Shown here piece after piece: positions 1 to 5,952 of a stretch of DNA of 6,383 bases. Below the pieces are notes generated by a model, which saw only the letters and a list, made by a program, of their open reading frames with translations, did no database searches and was not told where the DNA came from. A program made the position numbers and the translations under genes. The DNA lies in assembly GCA_023394655.1 (NCBI GenBank), contig JAEXAG010000113.1:1-6383 (forward strand), written 5' to 3'. The DNA is from Pseudomonadota bacterium. Lineage in GTDB: Bacteria; Pseudomonadota; Gammaproteobacteria; Xanthomonadales; Xanthomonadaceae. How positions within the stretch are numbered: position 1 is the stretch's first letter; the number at the start of each line of letters is the position of its first letter.

Positions 1-675
1 TACACCATCAACGAGAACCTGCTGGGCGTGACGCTTTCCGGCGGCGAGATCGACCAGTGGCAGGCACCGGGCAGCGAGGCACGCGGCTGGTGCAAGCCGC
101 GCGCGGAATGGCCGGTCGAGCCGCTGCGGGTGAGCGTGAAGTTCATCGAGGGCGAGGCCGTGGCGCTCGATGGCGAGGCGATGCCCGGCGCGGCGTTGCT
201 GGCCCGGCTCAATGCGCTCTTCGCGGCCCATGGCGTGGGCCGCGGCATGTACACCGGCGATACCACCATCGGGCTCAAGGGCCGTATCGTGTACGAGGCG
301 CCGGGTCTGGTGGCGCTGCTCGCTGCCCATCGCGCGCTGGAGGAGGCGGTGCTCAGCAAGCAGCAGAACCGCTTCAAGCCCGAGGTCGCGCGCAAGTGGG
401 TGGAACTGGTTTACGAAGGTTTCTTCCACGACCCGCTGAAGGCCGATCTCGAGGCCTTCCTGGCCTCCAGCCAGCGCAAGGTCAACGGCGAAGTGGTGCT
501 GCAAACCCACGGCGGGCGTGTCGATGCGGTGGCGGTGGCTTCGCCGCACATCCTGCATGCCCGCGGCGCGACCTATGCCCAGTCCGCCGATTGGGGCGTG
601 GAGGAGGCCGAGGGCTTCATCAAGTTGTTCGGCATGAGCAGCACCCTGTGGGCGGAAGTGAATCCGGAACGCTGA
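1..675 (+). CDS. argG: Argininosuccinate synthase, C-terminal part (5' end outside window)
   Basis: ArgG condenses citrulline with aspartate using ATP to give argininosuccinate, the penultimate step of arginine synthesis, in the cytoplasm. The frame is open from base 1, so the N-terminal nucleotide-binding domain is missing and 224 C-terminal residues remain. Recognisable family landmarks are the segment YTINENLLG at the left edge, the GVGRG...IGLKGR...YEAPG stretch (about bases 229-306), the ELVYEGFFHDP segment (403-435), the SSQRKVNGEV segment (466-495) and a closing EGFIKLFG block (610-633). The piece fits a family length of roughly 400 residues. It looks unlike the human or E. coli type in the GMYTGDTTIG loop and resembles the ArgG form I recall from xanthomonads and Bacteroidetes (memory, not a search). 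Its TGA shares its last base with the argE start codon, so it is operonic with the downstream genes. Confidence 0.93.
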   Translation, partial: YTINENLLGVTLSGGEIDQWQAPGSEARGWCKPRAEWPVEPLRVSVKFIEGEAVALDGEAMPGAALLARLNALFAAHGVGRGMYTGDTTIGLKGRIVYEAPGLVALLAAHRALEEAVLSKQQNRFKPEVARKWVELVYEGFFHDPLKADLEAFLASSQRKVNGEVVLQTHGGRVDAVAVASPHILHARGATYAQSADWGVEEAEGFIKLFGMSSTLWAEVNPER

Positions 676-1766
676 TGCTCGAGGACGTCCTCCGACACCT
701 GGCGCGACTGGTCGCGTTCGATACCCGCAACCCGCCGCGCGCGATCAGCGCCGAAGGCGGCCTGTTCGCCTATCTGCGCGAGCAGCTGGAGGGTTTCCGC
801 CTCGAGCTGGTGGATCACGGTGCCGGCGCCGTCTCGCTGCTCGCGGTGCGCGGGCAGCCCGCGGTGCTGTTCAACGTCCACATGGACACGGTGCCGGATT
901 CGCCGGCCTGGAGCGCCGATCCGCACACGTTGCGGATCGAGGGGGAGCGGGCGATCGGCCTCGGCGCCTGCGACATCAAGGGGGCGGCGGCGGGCCTGCT
1001 CGCGGCCGCGCGCGCCACCCCGGGCGATCTGGCGATCCTCTTCTCCAGCGACGAGGAGGCCAATGATCCGCGCTGCATCGCGGCCTTCCTCGCCCGCGAC
1101 CACGGCTTCCGCCAGGTGGTCGTCGCCGAGCCCACCCGCTGCGAGGCGGTGTTGGCGCATCGCGGCATCAGCGCGGTGCGGATGCAGTTCCATGGCGTCG
1201 CCGGCCACGCCAGCGCCGCGCTTTCGCCCGATTCCAGCGCGTTGCACCAGTCGATGCGCTGGGGCGTGCGCGCGCTCGAGCACGTGGAAGCCCATGCCGC
1301 GCAGGAATTCGGCGGCATGAAGGGACTGCGTTTCAACATCGGCCGGGTCGAAGGCGGCATCAAGGCCAACGTGATCGCCCCGCAGGCCGAGCTGCGCTTC
1401 GGCTTCCGCCCGCTGCCCTCGCAATCGATGGACGAGTTGCACGCGCAACTGCGCGGCTTCGCGCCCCAAGGCACTGATTACGAAGAAACCTTCCGCGGCC
1501 CCTCGCTGCCGGCCGGTGATGCCGCGGATGCCGAGATGCGTCGCCGCGACGGCGAGGCACTGGCCGAATCGCTTGGCCTGCCGCTGGGCGCTGCCGTCGA
1601 TTTCTGGACCGAAGCCTCGCTGTTCTCGCAGGCCGGGATGATCGCCATCGTCTACGGCCCCGGCGACATCGCCCAGGCGCACGCCGCCGACGAATGGGTG
1701 GCGCTGGAACAACTCCAGCGCTACGCCGAATCCATCCAGCGCATCCTCACGGGTCCGTCGAAATGA
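675..1766 (+). CDS. argE: N-acetylcitrulline deacetylase (ArgE-like M20 metallopeptidase)
   Basis: This 363-residue cytoplasmic M20-family metal-dependent deacylase shows the full set of di-zinc residues: H69 in HMDTVP (with D71), bridging D100 in GACDIKG, the catalytic pair E127-E128 in SSDEE, E152 in VAEPT, and H336 near the C-terminus in AQAHAADEW. The inserted dimerisation domain carries GVAGHAS (H178), and EGGIKANVI follows. Length and context match the Xanthomonas enzyme that removes acetate from N-acetyl-L-citrulline to give citrulline, rather than the E. coli acetylornithine deacetylase. Lying between argG, which uses citrulline, and the fused argB supports that substrate, but specificity is inferred from context and cannot be read from motifs alone. 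The ATG is chosen because it overlaps the argG stop (TGATG) and is preceded by GGAA 5 nt upstream. The same frame stays open far upstream, but that part is antiphase to argG and does not look like this family. Confidence 0.9.
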   Translation: MLEDVLRHLARLVAFDTRNPPRAISAEGGLFAYLREQLEGFRLELVDHGAGAVSLLAVRGQPAVLFNVHMDTVPDSPAWSADPHTLRIEGERAIGLGACDIKGAAAGLLAAARATPGDLAILFSSDEEANDPRCIAAFLARDHGFRQVVVAEPTRCEAVLAHRGISAVRMQFHGVAGHASAALSPDSSALHQSMRWGVRALEHVEAHAAQEFGGMKGLRFNIGRVEGGIKANVIAPQAELRFGFRPLPSQSMDELHAQLRGFAPQGTDYEETFRGPSLPAGDAADAEMRRRDGEALAESLGLPLGAAVDFWTEASLFSQAGMIAIVYGPGDIAQAHAADEWVALEQLQRYAESIQRILTGPSK

Positions 1767-3097
1767 ACCTGCAAGTCCACGATCCGCAAACCCGCATGAC
1801 CATCGTGCGGCTGCTTTCCAGCATGGCGGGCACCAAGGAAATCAACCAGTACCTCAAGCGCTACTCGCAGCTCGAGGCCGCCCGCTTCGCGGTGGTGAAA
1901 GTCGGCGGCGCGGTGTTGCGCGACGATCTTGAAGCGCTGACTTCCTCGCTGGCCTTCCTGCAGGATGTCGGGCTCACACCCATCGTCATCCACGGTGCCG
2001 GCCCGCAGCTGGACGAGGCGATCCATGCTGCCGGCATCGTCAAGGAAACCGTCGATGGCCTCCGGGTGACGCGTGCCGACACGCTGGCGATCGTGCGCCG
2101 GGTGATGCAGGCGCAGAACCTTGCGTTGGTGGAAGCCCTGCAGGCCGCCGATGCGCGGGCGACCTCCATCGTCTCCGGCGTGTTCGAGGCGCAGCTGAAG
2201 GACGAGGCGATCTACGGCCTGGTCGGCGATGTCGAGCGCGTCGATCTCTCGCCGATCCGCGCCAGCCTGAAGGCCGGCTCGATCCCGGTCATCGCCAGCC
2301 TCGGAGAAACCACGGGCGGGCAGATCGTCAACATCAACGCGGATTACGCCGCCAACGCGCTGGTGCGCGAGCTGCAGCCCGACAAGATCGTGTTCCTGAC
2401 CGGCACCGGAGGACTGCTGGACGAACGTGGCCGGGTGATCGATTCGCTCAACCTTTCCACCGATTACGAGCGACTGATGCAGGCGGATTGGGTCAACGGC
2501 GGCATGCGCCTGAAGATCCAGCAGATCAAGGCACTGCTGGAGCACGTGCCGCTTTCGTCCTCGGTCTCGATCACGCGGCCGGCGGAACTGGCGAAGGAAC
2601 TGTTCACCCACAAGGGCTCAGGCACGCTGGTGCGGCGCGGCGAGCGGGTGATCGCCGCCGAGCGCTGGGACGCCTTCGACCTGCCGCGACTGCGCGGTCT
2701 GGTGGAATCCGCCTTCGGCCGCAAGCTGCTGCCCGATTACTTCGAACGCACGCCGCTGGCCAAGGCCTGGGTGAGCGAGAACTACCGCGCGGCGGTGATC
2801 CTGACCGCGGGCGGGCCGCAGCCCTACCTCGACAAGTTCGCGGTACTGGACGACGCGCAGGGCGAAGGGCTGGGCCGCGCGGTGTGGGAGCTGATGCGCG
2901 CGGAAACGCCGGCGCTGTACTGGCGTTCGCGCCGCTACAACCCCATCAACGCCTTCTACGATGCCGAGGCCGATGGCAGCTTCCGTCGCCACCCGTGGAA
3001 GGCCTACTGGTACGGGCTGGAGGATTTCGATGCGATCCGCGCCTGCGTGGAGGACGCGCTGGCCAAGCCGCCGACGCTCGAGGAGGGCTGCCCGTGA
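1763..3097 (+). CDS. argB: Bifunctional N-acetylglutamate kinase / N-acetylglutamate synthase (NAGK-NAGS fusion)
   Basis: This 444-residue fusion performs the first two arginine steps: acetyl transfer from acetyl-CoA to glutamate, then ATP-dependent phosphorylation of N-acetylglutamate. Residues 1-35 form an N-terminal helical extension. The amino-acid-kinase domain covers about 36-295, with KVGG (K46-G49), HGAGPQ (77-82), NINAD (190-194, D194), FLTGTGG (211-217) and a lysine at 251 after GGM. The C-terminal GNAT domain (about 300-435) has YLDKFAV (355-361), an acetyl-CoA loop QGEGLG (366-371), and NPINAFYD with Y399. K358 and Y399 appear to correspond to the lysine and tyrosine reported as catalytic in vertebrate-like NAGS/K enzymes (recalled). 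The two domains share one reading frame with no internal stop. The ATG overlaps the argE stop (ATGA) and has no clear Shine-Dalgarno, so translation is probably coupled. Arginine feedback inhibition is known for this family; it is not visible here. Confidence 0.94.
   Translation: MNLQVHDPQTRMTIVRLLSSMAGTKEINQYLKRYSQLEAARFAVVKVGGAVLRDDLEALTSSLAFLQDVGLTPIVIHGAGPQLDEAIHAAGIVKETVDGLRVTRADTLAIVRRVMQAQNLALVEALQAADARATSIVSGVFEAQLKDEAIYGLVGDVERVDLSPIRASLKAGSIPVIASLGETTGGQIVNINADYAANALVRELQPDKIVFLTGTGGLLDERGRVIDSLNLSTDYERLMQADWVNGGMRLKIQQIKALLEHVPLSSSVSITRPAELAKELFTHKGSGTLVRRGERVIAAERWDAFDLPRLRGLVESAFGRKLLPDYFERTPLAKAWVSENYRAAVILTAGGPQPYLDKFAVLDDAQGEGLGRAVWELMRAETPALYWRSRRYNPINAFYDAEADGSFRRHPWKAYWYGLEDFDAIRACVEDALAKPPTLEEGCP
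3081..3086 (+). promoter_or_regulatory. Ribosome binding site for argC
   Basis: A consensus AGGAGG lies inside the last codons of argB, 7 nt before the GTG at 3094. It decides the argC start: the GTG overlaps the argB stop as GTGA, and the next in-frame residues give a complete N-terminal nucleotide-binding motif. It is the strongest Shine-Dalgarno seen in the operon and may compensate for the GTG start. Confidence 0.8.
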
Positions 3098-4053
3098 AGC
3101 GGATCGGACTGGTCGGTGCGCGCGGTTACGTCGGCGAGGAGCTGATCCGGTTGGTGGCCGCGCATCCGGGCATGGCGCTGGGCTTCGTGTCCTCGCGCGA
3201 GCGCGACGGCGAGCGGGTGGCCGACCACGTGGCCGGCTTCGACGGCTCGCTGCGCTATCGCAACATCCCCCACGAAGCGCTGGCCGACGAGCCGGTGGAT
3301 GCCTACGTGCTGGCGTTGCCGAACGGCAAGGCCGATGCCTGCCTCGCCAGCATCGACCAGCGCGGCGACGCGCCGGTCGTGGTCGATCTTTCCGCCGACC
3401 ATCGCTTCGATGATGCCTGGCATTACGGGCTGCCCGAACTCCGCCGCGCGGAACTCGCCGGGCAGCGCCGCATCAGCAACCCGGGCTGCTACGCCAGCGC
3501 GATGCAGTTCGCCATCGCGCCTTTCGCCGATCGCCTGTCGGGCCCGGTACAGTGTTTCGGCGTGTCCGGCTGGTCGGGCGCGGGCACCACGCCCAGCGAC
3601 CGCAACAACCCGGAGCTGCTGCGCGACAACCTGATGCCTTACGCGCTGGTCGATCACATCCACGAGCGCGAAGTGACGCGCCATTGCGCGCCGGTGGAAT
3701 TCATGCCGCATGTCGCCGCGCATTTCCGCGGGCTTTCGGTCACCGCCAACCTGCATCTTGCCGATCCGATCAGCGCCGACGAGGCGCTGGAGGCCGCGCG
3801 CGTGTTCTACGCCGGGGCGCCGCTGCTGGTGGTGCAGGCCGAAGCGCCCTGGACGCGCGACATCGCCGGCCGCCACCACGCGGCCATCGGCGGCTTCACC
3901 GTATCGCCGGACGGCCGCCGGCTGGTCATCGCCAGCGTGCTCGACAACCTGCTCAAGGGGGCCGCCACCCAGGCGATGCAGAACCTCAACCTGGCCTTCG
4001 GATTCGATGAATTCGCCGGCATCCTGCCGCAACGCCCCGCACAAGGAACCTGA
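3094..4053 (+). CDS. argC: N-acetyl-gamma-glutamyl-phosphate reductase
   Basis: ArgC reduces N-acetylglutamyl-5-phosphate to N-acetylglutamate semialdehyde with NADPH, directly using the product of the fused ArgB. The 319-residue protein has the usual length. The N-terminal Rossmann loop GLVGARGYVGEEL spans residues 5-17. SNPGCYA (128-134) carries the catalytic cysteine C132, followed by the substrate-binding stretch GVSGWSGAGTTPSDR. H206 in EFMPHVA is the likely catalytic histidine, and the C-terminal helix has the VLDNLLKGAATQAMQNLN block that closes the dehydrogenase fold. The start is GTG at 3094, overlapping the argB stop by 4 nt behind a strong AGGAGG. No better ATG exists nearby, and starting later would remove the nucleotide loop. 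argH follows after 3 nt. Confidence 0.95.
   Translation: MKRIGLVGARGYVGEELIRLVAAHPGMALGFVSSRERDGERVADHVAGFDGSLRYRNIPHEALADEPVDAYVLALPNGKADACLASIDQRGDAPVVVDLSADHRFDDAWHYGLPELRRAELAGQRRISNPGCYASAMQFAIAPFADRLSGPVQCFGVSGWSGAGTTPSDRNNPELLRDNLMPYALVDHIHEREVTRHCAPVEFMPHVAAHFRGLSVTANLHLADPISADEALEAARVFYAGAPLLVVQAEAPWTRDIAGRHHAAIGGFTVSPDGRRLVIASVLDNLLKGAATQAMQNLNLAFGFDEFAGILPQRPAQGT
4043..4048 (+). promoter_or_regulatory. Ribosome binding site for argH
   Basis: AAGGAA lies at the very end of argC, 8 nt before the argH ATG at 4057. It supports that start and suggests argH can also load ribosomes independently, as the only arginine gene in the window whose start does not overlap the preceding stop codon. 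Confidence 0.7.
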
Positions 4054-4056
4054 GCC

Positions 4057-5370
4057 ATGTCCAATCTCCTGTGGCAGAAACAGGGCATCGCCGTCGATGC
4101 CGACCTGCAACGCTTCATGGCCGGCGACGACGTGGTGCTCGATCGCGAATTCATGCTCCACGACATCCGCGCCAGCCGGGCCCATGCCGAGGGCCTGCAC
4201 CGAATCGGCATGCTCGACGATGATGAACTGGCCGCGCTGCTGCTCGAACTGGACAACCTTGCCGAGGATTTCCGGAACGGCGATTTCGTGCTCGATTCCC
4301 GCTACGAGGACATGCATTCCGCCATCGAGGACCGCCTCGTCGAGCGTCTCGGCGACATCGGCAAGAAGATCCATGCCGGGCGCAGCCGCAATGACCAGGT
4401 GCTGGTCGCCACGCGGCTGTGGCTGAAGGCGCAACTGGAGACGCTCGAAGCCATCTGCCGGGAAGTGGCCGCCATCGCGCTGGCACGGGCCGATGCCGAG
4501 GCGATGGTGCCGATGCCGGGTTACACCCACCTGCAGCGCGCGGTGGTGTCGTCGCTCGGCATGTGGTGGTCGGGCTGGGGCGAATCCTTCATCGACAATG
4601 CCGTGCGCGCCCGCGATACCCGCGCCTGGCTGGATGCCAACCCGCTGGGCAGCGCCGCCGGCTACGGAGTCAACCTGCCGCTGGATCGCGAGCACACCAC
4701 GCAGGCGCTCGGCTTCGGGCGGATGCAGGTCTCGCCGCCGTACGCGCAGCTCTCGCGCGGCAAGTTCGAGCTGGCCGCGCTGGATGCGCTGGGCAGCGCG
4801 ATGCTCGACCTGCGTCGACTGGCCTGGGATCTCAGCCTGTTCACGATGGGCGAAACCGGCTTCGTGCGCTTGCCGCCGCAGTACACCACCGGCAGCTCGA
4901 TCATGCCGAACAAGCGCAATCCGGACGTGATCGAGCTGATGCGCGCGGCCTACGCGAGCGTCGCCGCCGCGCGGGTCGAGATCGAGCAGGCGCTGTCGCT
5001 GCCTTCGGGCTACCACCGCGACCTGCAGTTCGGGAAGGGTGGGCTGGTGCACGGGTTCACGCGCGGCCTGGGCGCGCTGCGCCTCCTGCCGGCGCTGCTG
5101 GCGGCGCTGGAATGGGATCAGACCGCCATGCGCGCCGCGCTGGAGCCGTCCATGTATGCCACCGACCTGGCGGTGGATCTTGCGCGTGAAGGAATGCCGT
5201 TCCGCGATGCCTACCGCGAGGCCGCAAAACCGGAGCGCTGGGCGCAAGGGGAGCCTGAGGCCAGCCTGTCGGCACGGGTTTCGCCGGGCGCTGCCGGTGC
5301 GCTGGCGCTGGATGTGCTGCGCGCGCGCTTGGCCGAGCTGGATGCGGATCCGGGTTCACGCGCCGGGTGA
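4057..5370 (+). CDS. argH: Argininosuccinate lyase
   Basis: ArgH splits argininosuccinate into arginine and fumarate, the last step of the pathway. The 437-residue protein belongs to the fumarase/aspartase superfamily and is mostly helical. Its three conserved regions are all present: YEDMHSAIE with H87 and AGRSRNDQV (about 107-115); GYTHLQRAV with the catalytic histidine H158; and the signature loop GSSIMPNKRNPD (279-290), whose second serine S281 is the expected catalytic residue. Active sites in this family form between subunits of a tetramer. The length is slightly shorter than the roughly 457 residues of E. coli ArgH, as in other xanthomonad forms. The C-terminal tail of about 35 residues is rich in Ala, Glu and Arg and has no recognised motif. 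It begins 3 nt after argC behind AAGGAA and appears to be the last gene of the operon in this window. Confidence 0.95.
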   Translation: MSNLLWQKQGIAVDADLQRFMAGDDVVLDREFMLHDIRASRAHAEGLHRIGMLDDDELAALLLELDNLAEDFRNGDFVLDSRYEDMHSAIEDRLVERLGDIGKKIHAGRSRNDQVLVATRLWLKAQLETLEAICREVAAIALARADAEAMVPMPGYTHLQRAVVSSLGMWWSGWGESFIDNAVRARDTRAWLDANPLGSAAGYGVNLPLDREHTTQALGFGRMQVSPPYAQLSRGKFELAALDALGSAMLDLRRLAWDLSLFTMGETGFVRLPPQYTTGSSIMPNKRNPDVIELMRAAYASVAAARVEIEQALSLPSGYHRDLQFGKGGLVHGFTRGLGALRLLPALLAALEWDQTAMRAALEPSMYATDLAVDLAREGMPFRDAYREAAKPERWAQGEPEASLSARVSPGAAGALALDVLRARLAELDADPGSRAG

Positions 5371-5430
5371 CGGACAAGGAAAAGCCGGCCGCTTGTCGCA
5401 TGCCGCGGGCAGTCGTGCCTGACGGGGGTG
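5371..5430 (+). other. Convergent intergenic gap between argH and pgaD
   Basis: Only 60 bp separate the two convergent stop codons. Short inverted repeats are visible: GACAAG (5373-5378) with CTTGTC (5392-5397) around a 13-nt loop, TGCC/GGCA (5401-5411), and CTGAC (5419-5423) with GTCAG (5430-5434), the last one running into the pgaD stop. None is followed by a T-run on either strand except a weak 4-bp AAGC/GCTT hairpin with a few Ts read on the minus strand (5394 down to 5381). I see no canonical intrinsic terminator and no gene. Confidence 0.5.
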
Positions 5431-5952
5431 TCAGTCGACCCGGGCCATTGCCTGCGGCGTCGGAATGACGGTCGCGCCGTCGATTGCCGGTGGCGGCAGG
5501 ACCGGCACCTCGCGCGTAGTCGCCCCGCGCGGATGCGCCTCGTCGTCCATGTGCAGCACCGTGATTCGACCCTGGTCGAGTTGCCGCATGACCTCCTGCG
5601 ATGCGCCAAGCGCCAGCGCGACCTCGCTGCGGGCAATCCGGTCGTGATGGCGACGGCGGTCAGGTCCCGAGAATCGGCGGCGATTGTATTCCGCCCAGCC
5701 GATCAAAAGCAGCGCGCAGGCCAGTGCCATCAGGGGCAGCGACAGCAGCACGAAAGGATCCACGCCGTATTCGCGCTCCTGCAGTTGCTGGCTGGCGATG
5801 CGAAAGCCCAGCAGCCACATCACCAGGGTCAGCAGCGGTGCCAGCAAGTACAGGTACAGGGCCCACATCAGCACGGTCACCATGCGCCACAGGGTGCGTT
5901 GGGCGAACGGCTGCAGTTGCGGCCGGTGGATGATCCAGTCGGGCCGACTCAT
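5431..5952 (-). CDS. pgaD: PgaD-like subunit of poly-beta-1,6-N-acetylglucosamine synthase
   Basis: PgaD is the small inner-membrane partner of the PgaC glycosyltransferase and is needed for synthesis of the biofilm polysaccharide PNAG; in E. coli the PgaCD complex is activated by cyclic di-GMP (family knowledge). The 173-residue protein has a short N-terminal stretch with WIIHRP (6-11), two membrane segments at about 22-49 and 66-86, then the recognisable motif WAEYNRRRFSGPDRR (86-100) and a cytoplasmic tail. Residues 111-138 resemble the LG..QEV..L...R..VLH.D segment common after that motif. Residues 143-173 form a proline-rich, Val/Ala/Thr extension, making it longer than the roughly 137 residues of E. 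coli PgaD. The ATG at 5952 overlaps the pgaC stop by 4 nt (ATGA), so the two are probably translationally coupled; the Shine-Dalgarno is only a weak G-run. The frame continues open upstream inside pgaC, but that part is shadow. Confidence 0.87.
   Translation of the reverse strand: MSRPDWIIHRPQLQPFAQRTLWRMVTVLMWALYLYLLAPLLTLVMWLLGFRIASQQLQEREYGVDPFVLLSLPLMALACALLLIGWAEYNRRRFSGPDRRRHHDRIARSEVALALGASQEVMRQLDQGRITVLHMDDEAHPRGATTREVPVLPPPAIDGATVIPTPQAMARVD

Noticed and set aside
57..674. An in-frame upstream extension of argE overlapping argG
   Set aside because: The extension is Arg/Gly-rich out-of-frame argG, while the plus frame 1 product is clearly ArgG. The M20 domain starts right at the ATG at 675.
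573..1712. A 379-codon minus-strand open frame opposite argE
   Set aside because: It has the same shadow pattern. The plus-strand argE has a complete set of catalytic residues, and the antisense product shows no family features.
2488..3093. An in-frame upstream extension of argC inside argB
   Set aside because: The sequence is out-of-frame argB GNAT coding. The argC fold begins at the GTG at 3094 behind AGGAGG.
3004..5247. A 747-codon open frame on the minus strand across argC and argH
   Set aside because: It lies exactly antisense to two well-supported enzymes. Its product is rich in Arg, Gly, Ala and His with no recognisable domain, as expected for an antisense shadow in high-GC coding DNA.
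5373..5397. The GACAAG/CTTGTC inverted repeat as an intrinsic terminator of argH
   Set aside because: The stem has only 6 bp, the loop is 13 nt, and no T-run follows on the plus strand, so I did not call a terminator.
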